Assembly: GCA_029237695.1 (NCBI GenBank)
Contig: CM055277.1
Span: 44,612,242-44,676,241 of the forward strand
Length of the DNA stretch: 64,000 nt
Origin: Conchocele bisecta
Lineage: Eukaryota; Mollusca; Bivalvia; Lucinida; Thyasiridae
Direction of reading: 5' to 3'
The notes beneath the pieces are model-generated. The model had not been told where the DNA came from. It did no database searches and saw only the letters and a program-made list of their open reading frames with translations. Position numbers and translations under genes: made by a program. Positions within the stretch are counted from its first letter, which is position 1; every line of letters begins with the position of its first letter. Of this stretch, positions 58,501-62,800 are shown in pieces.

Positions 58501-58689
58501 TAGCAAAACAGATCGTTATCAGGCTACAGTAGTCTGCTATAAGCCCCATTTCTCCAGTCACAGCCACATATGTGAACCTGTTTTGCTGGGTAGGTGGAGT
58601 CTTTGTCAATCTGGCCAGCAATTGGCTTCAATTCATGGTCGGCGAAGTCGCGACATGTTTGCTGCAAGATCCTGTGGGTCTCTGGCAGG
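22416..58689 (-). CDS. ACADS: Short-chain acyl-CoA dehydrogenase, mitochondrial; gene of 11 identified exons (first exon not found)
   Basis: The enzyme is an FAD-dependent homotetramer in the mitochondrial matrix. It makes the first double bond in short-chain acyl-CoA (mainly butyryl-CoA) during beta-oxidation and passes electrons to ETF. Eleven exons, all bounded by GT-AG, join in frame to about 380 codons, close to the mature human protein. FAD/substrate signature ALSEPGNGSDAG spans exons 4-5. The second family signature, [20 protein letters not shown], and the catalytic-base glutamate in [10 protein letters not shown] are in the last exon. Exons are 58578-58689, 55433-55582, 38433-38544, 36106-36221, 33260-33295, 31063-31233, 30560-30616, 28345-28425, 25470-25565, 23809-23865 and 22416-22571. 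The missing first exon should encode the mitochondrial targeting peptide; it may lie above 60.7 kb or outside the window. Introns are greatly expanded. Exons 2 and 3 adjoin minisatellites made from their own splice junctions. Confidence 0.95.
22758..23342. mobile_element. TTAA-flanked non-autonomous element, copy 2
   Basis: TTAA lies at 22754-22757 and 23343-23346. The left end is 'aggtgcccacacag' (diverged) and the right end 'actgagtgggcaatgtacct'. The interior shares 'aaataagtgtaat', 'cactattccacgagttcta' and 'gttggtatcaag' motifs with the copies at 12576 and 28892. It lies in the last intron. Confidence 0.85.
23484..23562. repeat. Hairpin repeat
   Basis: The left arm 'gaaagtatatgttgtgacca' and the central 'tgaaccgtctc' are mirrored by 'gagacggttca' and the inverse of the arm, meeting at about 23526. 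The arms resemble the palindrome at 27685-27732. Confidence 0.88.
23809..23865 (-). CDS. ACADS: ACADS exon 11
   Basis: It encodes [19 protein letters not shown] (19 codons). The acceptor is 'ttgtag|GAG' and the donor 'CAG|gttagt'. In the family this is a helix of the C-terminal domain that packs near the FAD. Confidence 0.95.
24204..24620. repeat. Dispersed ~410 bp repeat, third copy
   Basis: It begins 'ttattggtgtttaatggcct', contains 'ggcgttcgatcctgcattt', a G-rich stretch at 24294-24311, 'ctggtgccaggtccatacc', and ends 'cacatgctcccaattgccac'. It lies in intron 10. Confidence 0.85.
24624..24795. repeat. 'actagatggc...' dispersed element, copy 1
   Basis: It starts 'actagatagccacggcccgc' and ends 'cgctgtcagcaagtgggcca', with 'aaaaactttaacctggacg' and short 'gtacgta' repeats between. 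Related copies are at 33804 and 57666. The start resembles the higher-order marker of the satellite at 1 and 931. Confidence 0.7.
25222..25382 (-). mobile_element. tRNA-derived SINE, minus strand, copy 1
   Basis: On the minus strand the head reads 'gtggcctagaggttaggaca' (A box) and 'gagttcaatccccgcc' (B box). The body continues to 'tttcaagtcacat'-type sequence at 25250. The same family is at 29395-29812 and 40680-40797. Confidence 0.78.
25470..25565 (-). CDS. ACADS: ACADS exon 10
   Basis: It encodes 32 residues from [20 protein letters not shown] to GEPYTK, matching the KLADM...[15 protein letters not shown] region of the family. The acceptor is 'gacag|ATG' and the donor 'AAG|gtaact'. Confidence 0.95.
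25925..27055. repeat. Segment with scattered 'gtaacggtaatgac' motifs
   Basis: About ten copies of a 13-14 bp motif or its inverse are spread through this intron 9 segment. They occur near 25968 (inverse), 26285, 26310, 26329, 26637, 26655, 26690, 26850, 26910 and 27037. No coding region or clear ends were found. Confidence 0.6.
27585..27812. mobile_element. Foldback element with nested palindrome
   Basis: Ends are 'gttttatccggtcttaacca' and its near inverse 'tggttaagaccggatacaac'. The core 'gaaagtatatgttgttactc' and its inverse meet at 'ctcgag' near 27705. Nearly the whole ~228 bp folds on itself. Confidence 0.88.
28060..28336. repeat. Dispersed element with an inverted-repeat core
   Basis: 28225-28335 is an inverted repeat: 'ttgaaatttgcggcgtatat' and 'cagaaaatgataggtcgga' against their inverses, with a short loop near 28265. 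28060-28215 matches 21255-21425 in the opposite orientation ('ctgattggctgatggtcat'). Confidence 0.8.
28345..28425 (-). CDS. ACADS: ACADS exon 9
   Basis: It encodes [20 protein letters not shown] then AKLQAIQ (27 codons), the family motif 'R.AFG.P...LQ.IQ'. The acceptor is 'tttgcag|GCT' and the donor 'CAG|gtaata'. Confidence 0.96.
28892..29379. mobile_element. TTAA-flanked non-autonomous element, copy 3 (best-preserved ends)
   Basis: TTAA lies at 28888-28891 and 29380-29383. Left end 'aggtacatgcccactcagta' and right end 'tactgagtgggcatgtact' form a ~24 bp terminal inverted repeat that continues through 'ggcacaaa' and 'tttgtgcc'. It is 488 bp with no coding capacity. Confidence 0.92.
29395..29812 (-). 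mobile_element. tRNA-derived SINE, minus strand, copy 2, split by a MITE
   Basis: The tRNA-like head (minus strand: 'gtggcctagggataagaaca' and 'ggttcaaacctcgcctg') is at 29733-29812. The body continues at 29395-29463 on the other side of the element at 29472-29725. Confidence 0.8.
29472..29725. mobile_element. MITE with 8 bp flanking duplication, copy 1
   Basis: Terminal sequence 'tatttcacgaacattgcaaa' is inverted at the right end as 'tttgcaatgttggtgaaat'. 'ctgatgcc' flanks both sides (29464-29471, 29726-29733). The 8 bp duplication fits hAT-type transposition. It is inserted in a SINE. A second copy is at 37448-37720. Confidence 0.83.
30560..30616 (-). CDS. ACADS: ACADS exon 8
   Basis: It encodes [19 protein letters not shown] (19 codons), the conserved 'LD.GRIGIA.QALGIAQ' helix. 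The acceptor is 'ttttgcag|CAA' and the donor 'CAG|gtatgc'. Confidence 0.97.
31063..31233 (-). CDS. ACADS: ACADS exon 7
   Basis: It encodes 57 residues starting [20 protein letters not shown], then [10 protein letters not shown] and [20 protein letters not shown], covering the end of the middle beta domain. The acceptor is 'gacag|GGT' and the donor 'ATG|gtaagt'. Confidence 0.97.
31498..31812. repeat. 50 bp tandem repeat ending in an inverted unit
   Basis: Six units start at 31501, 31551, 31601, 31651, 31701 and 31751 with an exact 50 bp period. Each contains 'ccaattttggtaacc' and the hairpin-capable 'gtcctgaatcaggac'. The array then inverts: 31782-31812 is the reverse complement of a unit, so the right end folds back. 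Confidence 0.95.
31995..32237. mobile_element. Foldback element with 'cagagctcc' ends, copy 1
   Basis: Left 'cacagctccatttaaggtgc' and right 'gcatcttaactggagctctg' are inverted. The arms continue inward to the hairpin 'tagaatcgtctcattgagac' near 32140. Part of the left arm ('ggcaagttgggagtgcttta') is duplicated. Related larger copies lie at 38816-39672 and 55737-57434. Confidence 0.87.
32238..33259. other. Intron 6, left part: no gene seen
   Basis: It is AT-rich. 32940-33150 has two stretches resembling 'ctctctaaactggacac' and 'gtgtccggtttagagaggtt', the same motif that heads the ~115 bp array at 35440. Confidence 0.5.
33260..33295 (-). CDS. ACADS: ACADS exon 6 (36 bp micro-exon)
   Basis: It encodes [12 protein letters not shown] (12 codons), the loop joining 'AVVFASTD' and 'KGISAF' in vertebrate enzymes. 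The acceptor is 'gcag|GTT' and the donor 'CAG|gttagt'. Both neighbouring exons join in frame only through it. Confidence 0.93.
33340..33580. repeat. Tandem duplication of ~118 bp
   Basis: 'atccaacaaca', 'attccaaattgaaatctcct' and 'gttgtgtacacattattatt' occur twice, about 120 bp apart, a few tens of bp upstream of the micro-exon. Confidence 0.85.
33600..35440. repeat. Dense dispersed repeats in intron 5
   Basis: 33804-33990 is the second 'actagatggccgtggtctgc' element, ending 'gctttccgcaagcgggtgcg'. 'gaagt(a/t)tcaaggtaatggg' plus 'gcagttgcagagatatagt' occurs at about 34010 and 34163. A ~185 bp block with 'cacatgttggatagt', 'caccccttg' and 'ggtggtcctaggtggtacag' occurs at 34320 and 34505. 'acttgactt/acgacttattgcgtgg' segments recur near 33675, 34820 and 34960. 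No coding region was seen. Confidence 0.7.
35440..36060. repeat. Degenerate ~115 bp tandem array beside exon 5
   Basis: Five to six diverged units each carry a 'tgtc(t/c)g(g)ttt...agaggttcta' box, 'ttgaccgtattgattgg'-type sequence and 'ggcaaccctacttaaa'. Boxes fall at about 35470, 35593, 35703, 35825, 35940 and 36035. The array ends less than 60 bp from the exon 5 donor. Confidence 0.75.
36106..36221 (-). CDS. ACADS: ACADS exon 5
   Basis: It begins in phase 1 (completing Gly), then [20 protein letters not shown] and [18 protein letters not shown]. It completes the FAD/substrate-binding signature. The acceptor is 'tttcag|GTA' and the donor 'GTT|gtaagt'. Confidence 0.97.
36286..36512. mobile_element. 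Palindromic MITE, 'gattttgtacctaaga' family, copy 1
   Basis: The left end starts 'gagacataacatgtgatttt' and the right end is inverted ('aaaatcatttggtgtgtctc'). 'tcatgaaaaata' and 'gacatcaaaagttgacg' also pair with their inverses, so the whole 227 bp can fold. Copies are at 57462-57994 (interrupted) and 60894-61095. Confidence 0.87.
36520..37447. other. Intron 4, left part: no gene seen; one hairpin
   Basis: 37145-37195 is a hairpin: 'catgagaatcgtctccactg' and its inverse. It resembles hairpins near 32140, 39455 and 23526 in the central 'gtctc...gagac'. Confidence 0.55.
37448..37720. mobile_element. MITE, copy 2 of the family at 29472
   Basis: Left 'tagcctatttcaccaacatt' and right 'aatgttggtgaaaataggct' are inverted. 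Inside, 'actgaatttattcaaataaattcagt' is a further short palindrome. No clear 8 bp flanking duplication is present in this copy. Confidence 0.85.
37721..38432. other. Intron 4, right part: no gene seen
   Basis: Two diverged copies of 'acacgtg(t/g)gtattgaacg' with 'gacacat(c/t)gtctcat' occur at about 38000 and 38148, so a ~148 bp local duplication is present. Confidence 0.5.
38433..38544 (-). CDS. ACADS: ACADS exon 4
   Basis: It encodes [30 protein letters not shown] and CFALSEP plus one base, the first half of the FAD-binding signature. The acceptor is 'tttttcag|TCG' and the donor 'CCTG|gtaagt'. Exon 3 ends ...IMSVNN, and VNN-SLYLGP is the normal family junction. Confidence 0.97.
38816..39672. 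mobile_element. Foldback element with 'cagagctcc' ends, copy 2, with a nested element
   Basis: Ends are 'gggctccagataagg' and 'cttatctggagctctg'. It contains the element at 38927-39344 and a hairpin at 39420-39490 ('agaattgtctccttggagac'). Confidence 0.7.
38927..39344. mobile_element. Element bounded by 'tatacccactt' inverted repeats, with internal duplication
   Basis: 'tatacccacttt' at the left and 'aaagtgggtata' at the right are inverted. A ~160 bp block with 'gtccgaaagggggag' and 'tccatgatggagggtcgga' occurs twice (38950, 39113), followed by 'gacggacggacg' repeats. A perfect 16 bp palindrome 'cgatggcgcgccatcg' lies just outside at 38908. Confidence 0.78.
39673..40265. other. Intron 3, left end: no gene seen
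   Basis: It is AT-rich. 40140-40210 contains a 'gacggacgga' stretch like the ones at 33920 and 39245, near 'agtaagcgaggcttgcgga', probably the remains of a dispersed element. Confidence 0.5.
40266..40672. repeat. Dispersed ~410 bp repeat, fourth copy
   Basis: It starts 'tgtttgtttgtttattggtg', contains 'gggttcaatcccg', 'cctggtcccaggtccatacc' and 'ggggtatagccagatt', and ends 'cgcatgctcccacctgccac'. Confidence 0.87.
40680..40797 (-). mobile_element. tRNA-derived SINE, minus strand, copy 3
   Basis: The minus-strand head is 'gttgtggcctagaggttaga' (A box) and 'gggttcaaaccttgcc' (B box). It abuts the donor-site minisatellite at 40799. Confidence 0.8.
40799..42064 (-). repeat. Splice-donor minisatellite, block 1 (near-perfect units)
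   Basis: Units are ~61 bp, or ~82 bp when one segment is doubled. On the minus strand each reads 'gtcatgtgtgtcaacaa(c/t)' then 'gtaagttctactggtttat' then 'gacccggggtacagtcaa'. The first part copies the last codons of ACADS exon 3 (ATC ATG AGT GTG AAC AAT) with three changes. 'gtaagttctactgg' copies its splice donor and intron start exactly. Units here are very similar to one another. Confidence 0.96.
42065..42912. mobile_element. ~0.85 kb hairpin/TIR element inside the donor array, copy 1
   Basis: 42070-42193 is a ~124 bp inverted repeat ('ttattgtgattctacacagg' and its inverse). It is followed by 'atttgtcataccgcagat' (about 42199), whose inverse 'atctgcgtatgacaaat' is at the right end. Near the right end 'gtcatataatatatatgac' is another palindrome. 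There is no coding region. A second copy in the same array context is at 52657-53492. Confidence 0.85.
42913..43286 (-). repeat. Splice-donor minisatellite, block 2
   Basis: Several near-perfect ~61/82 bp units lie between the hairpin element and the LTR retrotransposon. The last unit is cut at 'gggtcatat', where the LTR element inserted. Confidence 0.96.
43287..44263 (+). repeat. 5' long terminal repeat
   Basis: It runs TGTAAGG...CTAACA with TG/CA ends. The first 21 bp form a hairpin (tgtaagga / tccttaca). A TATA box 'tatataag' is at 43967-43974 and a poly(A) signal 'aataaa' at 44189-44194, giving plausible U3, R and U5 regions. 'cacttcggtcacttcg' repeats lie just after the TATA box. Confidence 0.95.
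44264..44841 (+). other. Leader of the LTR element
   Basis: It begins 'attagtgtcagaagtgggat' directly after the LTR, where a primer-binding site is expected. The priming tRNA was not identified. Two ~60 bp similar stretches ('caaattgcaacataaa') occur at 44516 and 44572. No gene was seen before the gag ATG. Confidence 0.6.
44842..45535 (+). pseudogene. gag of the LTR element, broken by one frameshift
   Basis: The first frame (44842-45111) contains [19 protein letters not shown] and '[12 protein letters not shown]', the usual start of a Ty3/gypsy capsid domain. The second frame continues to 45535 with '[13 protein letters not shown]' and '[15 protein letters not shown]'. The shift lies in a CT run near 45063-45075 and looks like a one-base loss. 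No zinc knuckle is visible downstream. It is a remnant or a passively carried gag. Confidence 0.82.
45536..46908 (+). other. LTR element interior without recognisable coding sequence
   Basis: Pol would be expected here but none of its motifs was found. An A-rich tract (45540-45590) follows gag. A 73-codon frame at 46684-46905 has no recognised similarity. Confidence 0.6.
46909..46921 (+). promoter_or_regulatory. Polypurine tract
   Basis: 'aaggtggggggag' lies immediately before the 3' LTR, the expected primer for plus-strand DNA synthesis. Confidence 0.9.
46922..47892 (+). repeat. 3' long terminal repeat
   Basis: It is nearly identical to 43287-44263. Differences seen are 'cataattt' for 'catatttt', 'gttagtag' for 'gttggtag', 'ctcagattt' for 'ctcaaattt', and one missing 'tttcac' unit. 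Confidence 0.95.
47893..52656 (-). repeat. Splice-donor minisatellite, block 3 (irregular centre)
   Basis: The same unit as block 1. Units at 47893-48230 and about 52370-52650 are clean. From about 48180 to 52350 units show frequent small insertions and deletions, homopolymer changes ('accccccccccgtc') and lost segments. Most still keep 'acttacg(c/t)tgttgac' (the donor on the minus strand). Open frames here are repeat translations. Confidence 0.93.
52657..53492. mobile_element. ~0.85 kb hairpin/TIR element inside the donor array, copy 2
   Basis: It is nearly identical to 42065-42912, including the 52662-52785 inverted repeat. It lacks a ~15 bp stretch near 53337. The preceding array unit shows the same variants ('ttgttcactgtacc', 'agtaaaacttacgctg') as before copy 1, so the element was copied together with flanking array. 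Confidence 0.88.
53493..55432 (-). repeat. Splice-donor minisatellite, block 4, abutting exon 3
   Basis: 53493-54950 is irregular. 54950-55432 is clean and runs directly into the exon 3 donor at 55427-55432, which is itself the last 'gtaagttctactgg' of the series. The array therefore starts at the real exon-intron border. Confidence 0.95.
55433..55582 (-). CDS. ACADS: ACADS exon 3
   Basis: It encodes 50 residues: [40 protein letters not shown] and [10 protein letters not shown]. The acceptor is 'ctgtag|GTG' and the donor 'AAT|gtaagt'. The last 18 bases and the donor are the source of the minisatellite that fills intron 3. Confidence 0.97.
55583..55736. other. Intron 2, start: low-complexity and half MITE
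   Basis: 'aagccatgtgattttgtatc' is one end of the palindromic MITE family at 36286. 'atctatctatttatttattt' occurs twice. Confidence 0.6.
55737..57434. mobile_element. Foldback element with 'cagagctcc' ends, copy 3, carrying a 176 bp tandem array
   Basis: Left 'cagagctccagataagctgc' is inverted at the right end ('aagcttatcaggaactctgc'), with a few changes. Near the left end is a ~70 bp hairpin (55876-55945; arms 'acattcactta' and 'gagctgcaaaaagcaaaca'). The interior is mostly the tandem array at 56040-57275, followed by 'gacgacgacg' repeats. Confidence 0.72.
56040..57275. repeat. 176 bp tandem array, seven units
   Basis: 'acaaacattgatgtgaaata' recurs at about 56124, 56300, 56476, 56652, 56827, 57002 and 57178. 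Units contain 'gaccttgacctt', 'gtgggggtgtgcgtaatgaa' and 'gttaaagagatattgtgaaa'. Overlapping ~105-codon open frames on the minus strand are copies of the repeat, not genes. Confidence 0.95.
57462..57994. mobile_element. Palindromic MITE, copy 2, split by a nested element
   Basis: The left half starts 'attttgtatctaagatgtgt' and the right end is 'aaaatcacatggcttgtctc'. 57666-57975 ('gatggctgcggcccgcatgt' to 'cgctttccgtaagcaggctc') is the third copy of the element at 24624, inserted near the right end. Confidence 0.75.
57995..58577. other. Intron 2, right part: no gene; C-rich low complexity
   Basis: 58308-58395 is C-rich ('ccaccccacccccccccccc'). 58430-58560 resembles 38650-38800 ('acacccattatgcttcta', 'gatcgttatcaggctaca'), another dispersed repeat. 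Confidence 0.6.
58578..58689 (-). CDS. ACADS: ACADS exon 2
   Basis: It encodes (S)[20 protein letters not shown] and [17 protein letters not shown]. The donor is 'CAG|gttcac'. The acceptor chosen is 'tggccag|C CTG CCA', which places LPETH where the vertebrate enzyme has ELPETH. The same acceptor and first ~26 exon bases are present in every unit of the adjoining array, so the acceptor actually used cannot be fixed from sequence alone. Confidence 0.92.
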
Positions 58690-60718
58690 CTGGCCAGGCA
58701 GGACACCCCTCTAGCCTGCTTCAGCACAGTACCTACAACATAGCAAGATCCTGTGGTCTCTGGCAGGCTGGCCAGGCAGGACACCCCTCTAGCCTGCTTC
58801 AGCACAGTACCTACAACATAGCAAGATCCTGTGGTCTCTGGCAGGCTGGCCAGGCAGGACACCCCTCTAGCCTGCTTCAGTACAGTACCTACAACATAGC
58901 AAGATCCTGTGGTCTCTGGCAGGCTGGCCAGGCAGGACACCCCTCTAGCCTGCTTCAGTACAGTACCTACAACATAGCAAGATCCTGTGGGTCTCAGGTA
59001 GGCTGGCCAGGCAGGACACCCCTCTAGCCTGCTTCAGCACAGTACCTTGAACATAGCAAGATCCTGTGGGTCTCAGGTAGGCTGGCCAGGCAGGACACCC
59101 CTCTAGCCTGCTTCAGCACAGTACCTACAACATAGCAAGATCCTGTAGTCTCTGGCAGGCTGGCCAGGCAGGACACCCGTCTAGCCTGCTTCAGTACAGT
59201 ACCTACAACATAGCAAGATCCTGTAGTCTCTGGCAGGCTGGTCAGGCAGGACACCCCTCTAGCCTGCTTCAGCACAGTACCTACAACATAGCAAGATCCT
59301 GTGGGTCTCAGGCAGGCTGGCCAGGCAGGACACCCCTCTAGCCTGCTTCAGCACAGTACCTACAACATAGCAAGATCTTGTAGTCTCTTGGCAGGCTGGC
59401 CAGGCAGGACACCCCTCTCGCCTGCTTCAGCACAGTACCTTGAACATAGCAAGATCCTGTGGGTCTCCGGCGACAGCAGCAGTACTAGAACACCCCCTAG
59501 GCTCTAGCCTGCTTCAGCACAGTACCTACAACATAGCAAGATCCTGTGGGTCTCCGGCAGGCTGGCCAGGCAGGACACCCCTCTAGCCTGCTTCAGCACA
59601 GTACCTACAACATAGCAAGATCCTGTGGTCCTCTGGCAGGCTGGTCAGGCAGGACACCCCTCAGCCTGCTTCAGGCAGTACTACAACATAGCAGATCTTG
59701 TGGGTCTCCCCGGCCGCTGGCCACAGGACACCCCTCACCTGCTTCAGGCCACACAGGTACCTAAACAAAGCATGATCCTGGGTGGTCTCCCGACAGGGCT
59801 GGCCAGGCAGGACACCCCTCTAGCCTGCTTCAGTACAGTACCTACAACATAGCAAGATCCTGTGGGTCTCCGACAGGCTGGCCAGGCAGGACACCCCTCT
59901 AGCCTGTTTCAGCACAGTACCTACAACACAGCAATATCCTGTGGTCTCTGGCAGGCTGGCCAGGCAGGACACCCCTCTAGCCTGCTTCAGCACAGTACCT
60001 ACAACATAGCAAGATCTTGTGGGTCTCCGGCAGGCTGGCCAGGCAGGACACCCCTCTAGCCTGCTTCAGCACAGTACCTACAACATAGCAAGATCCTGTG
60101 GGTCTCCGACAGGTTGGCCAGGCAGGACACCCCTCTAGACTGCTTCAGCTCAGTACCTACAACATAGCAAGATCCTGTGGGTCTCCGGTATGCTGGCCAG
60201 GCAGGACACCCCTCTAGCCTGCTTCAGCACAGTACCTACAACATAGCAAGATCCTGTGGATCTCCGACAGGCTGGCCAGGCAGGACACCCCTCTAGCCTG
60301 CTTCAGCACAGTACCTACAAGATAGCAAGATCCTGTGGTCTCTGGCAGGCTGGCCAGGCAGGACACCCCTCTAGCCTGCTTCAGCACAGTACCTACAACA
60401 TAGCAAGATCTGTGGATCTCCGACAGGCTGGCCAGGCAGGACACCCCTCTAGCCTGCTTCAGCACAGTACCTACAACATAGCAAGATCCTGTGGGTCTCC
60501 GACAGGCTGGCCAGGCAGGACACCCCTCTAGCCTGCTTCAGCACAGTACCTACAACATAGCAAGATCCTGTGGTCTCTGGCAGGCTGGCCAGGCAGGACA
60601 CCCCTCTAGCCTGCTTCAGCACAGTACCTATAACATAGCAAGATCCTGTGGTCTCTGGCAGGCTGGCCAGGCAGGACACCCGTCTAGCCTGCTTCAGCAC
60701 AGTACCTACAACATAGAA
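58660..60718 (-). repeat. Splice-acceptor minisatellite, 78/79 bp, about 26 units
   Basis: On the minus strand each unit reads 'ttgtaggtactgtgctgaag', 'caggctagaggggtgtcctg', 'cctggccag' (the acceptor), then 'cctgccggagacccacagga' and 'tcttgctatg'. The part after the acceptor copies the first ~26 bases of exon 2. Units of 78 bp have lost one C of 'acccac'. That keeps the repeat open in one frame, while 79 bp units meet a TAG. 59460-59780 is more degenerate. The array adjoins exon 2 on its upstream side. Confidence 0.96.
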
Positions 60719-60893
60719 TCCGAATGCAGCACCTTTTTTCCAGAAATTGTGAAGGGGCTTGGGCCTTCTGATTTTGTGAAATATAAGCGTGGTTTTCACT
60801 AAAATTGTGAAAAAGTGAGATTTTCACCAACATTGTGAAACAGATTTCACACAGCTGTAAATGGATATCAGCTAGATACCAGTAACCTCATTT
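60719..60893. other. Intron 1, upstream of the acceptor array
   Basis: It has three short similar stretches around 'attttcac(c/t)aacattgtgaaa'. No exon was recognised. Confidence 0.5.
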
Positions 60894-61095
60894 GAGACAG
60901 GCCATGCGATTTTGTACCTAAGAAGATATGAAAAGTATTTACAAACTTTACGATATTTTCTGTAAATGACGTCAAAGTTCACAATTTTGCATTTGATATT
61001 AAAATTCAACTTTTTACGTCATTTACAGAAAGGATCACAGTTTCTATACATACTTTTCATGAAAAATCGCATATCACAATAATATGGCTTGTCTC
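60894..61095. mobile_element. Palindromic MITE, copy 3
   Basis: Left 'gagacaggccatgcgatttt' and right 'cttgtctc' with 'aaaatcgcatat' are inverted. Interior 'ttttctgtaaatgacgtcaa' pairs with 'cgtcatttacagaaa'. The same family is at 36286. Confidence 0.88.
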
Positions 61096-62570
61096 ATTTA
61101 AGTTAACCTTTTTCGGTCCCAAAGTACATATGAGCGCCGCTGTGTGATTTCCAACGTTAGGCTCAAAATAACGTTACGTCGGAAATCCTGGTTTTCTGAC
61201 GTCACCATGTGGAGCAGGCGATGTTTCAGAATTGAGTCGCTAAACGTCTAACGTCAATTTATGTGACAAACTTAGCTGGCAAACTGAGAGTCGACGATTT
61301 CGATCTAAGTAGAAACTTTACATATAGTTTGATTATTGATTTTTGTATGATTCGTGAGCTCTTGTGTCTCTACTCTAGTCTATATAATCGATGAATACCG
61401 ACTACGTTAAGTACTGAGTATGCCTACCGAATCGTTTCGATGTTTGACAAACGGTTTGGATTCAGGAAGGAACGTAAACGATGCATACATAGCCTACATA
61501 GTGTTTCTGCCACCACATACTAGTTTAGTATATTTATTTTGTTACAACGTGAAAATAAACTGTTAACTAATTAATATTTCGTCTGAAAATTTGATTTGAG
61601 GCGGATTTCACAAGGTTGTTTATACATTACTACAATCCCGAGAGGAGTTGCTTCCCTAGCCGATCGATAAAAGTCAACAGTTTATCGCTGAAGCCATGTC
61701 GGCCTTGGTGGCCGAGTGGTTTTGTGCTGTGTTTGATTTACGGAAGTGGTGGCTGGAAGTTGGGTGGACGACATAAATGTATGATAGGTTTGAGTAATAT
61801 GTTTAGCAACGTTGTCAAAAATGGATTACTGTGGAAGTATGGAGGGACAAACGTGCGTACGCATTGACGAATAGTGACCTGCTTTGTCCGATCCGCTTTG
61901 CCCGACCTTCTACATTGCAATCAATGTCATCAGGAACAGAAACGTGACAATACAAATCACCATACCATGCACTGTTACTGGGATAACATATATTAAGAAA
62001 TTCAATGCGATGTATTCATTATACAATTTAAGTAAATACATCAAAACTGATGCATTAGTGAAATTAGAAACTGAAACATGAAACCGGTTGATTGCTTTCT
62101 TGTATATCACAGTATTTTCTGTCACATTAAATGAACTCACGTGACATAGTCTCGTGATGTAATACAATATGCCCTTGATAAATCAGGTGACGATGCAATC
62201 ACCGACGTGACTCACTGTGGTACAATACAACCCATATTAACTGGGCGGCTACGTGTATCGAGCACAGTGAGGCAGGTAACTGTAAACCTTCATTTTGTTA
62301 CATCCTGATATCAATACATATAATTTGCACGTAGCAGCAAGATGTTGATGATTTATCAAAATTTAAGATATATCCACAATAATTGTACTTGGTTGCATAC
62401 ATCGGATCCAAACATACATGTTGCACCAACACAATATAATTGTTTGCTATGCCCCTGGATATGGTACAACCGTACCAATAGTATAAGATAATATGATCTG
62501 CTCTTTATATATGCAATGTACCAATATTATGCGTATGTGATATTTATATGAGTATTATATAAATACATGC
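61096..62570. other. No gene recognised; expected neighbourhood of the missing ACADS first exon
   Basis: A CRE-like 'ctgacgtcac' is at about 61195 and the sequence is locally less AT-rich (61120-61250), which could be a promoter, but no targeting-peptide exon with a usable donor was identified. 'ggccttggtggccgagtggt' at 61699 resembles a tRNA A-box region without a convincing B box. Confidence 0.45.
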
Positions 62571-62800
62571 ATATGAAGTTTCAAGTCAATGAGTGAAGCA
62601 GTTGAGGAGATACAACATACGTAAAATCTTTAACGCAAAGTTTACAAAAACTTTAACGCAAACTTCTAAGACATTTGACCTTGACCTTGGGCATGTGGGC
62701 AGCATGGGTGTTGCGCACAGTGAATATTTGGAAGACGGTAAACATGCATATTAAGTTTCAAGTCAATGAGTGAAGCGGTTGTAGACGGCCCGCCAAGGCC
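62571..62800. repeat. Dispersed repeat with internal duplication
   Basis: 'agtttcaagtcaatgagtga' followed by 'agc(a/g)gttg' occurs at about 62577 and 62753. 'aactttaacgcaaa' and 'gaccttgaccttgggcatgt' lie between. It resembles sequence at 34010-34215 and in the 176 bp units. Confidence 0.7.

Noticed and set aside
58524..60802. Repetitive proteins with '[20 protein letters not shown]' or, on the plus strand, '[18 protein letters not shown]'
   Set aside because: They are products of a 78/79 bp tandem repeat read in both strands. The plus-strand frame has no support. The minus-strand frame is treated as possible exonisation, not as a gene.
61690..61765. tRNA-Ser/Leu-like sequence 'ggccttggtggccgagtggt'
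   Set aside because: There is no matching B box or acceptor stem downstream; at most a SINE fragment.
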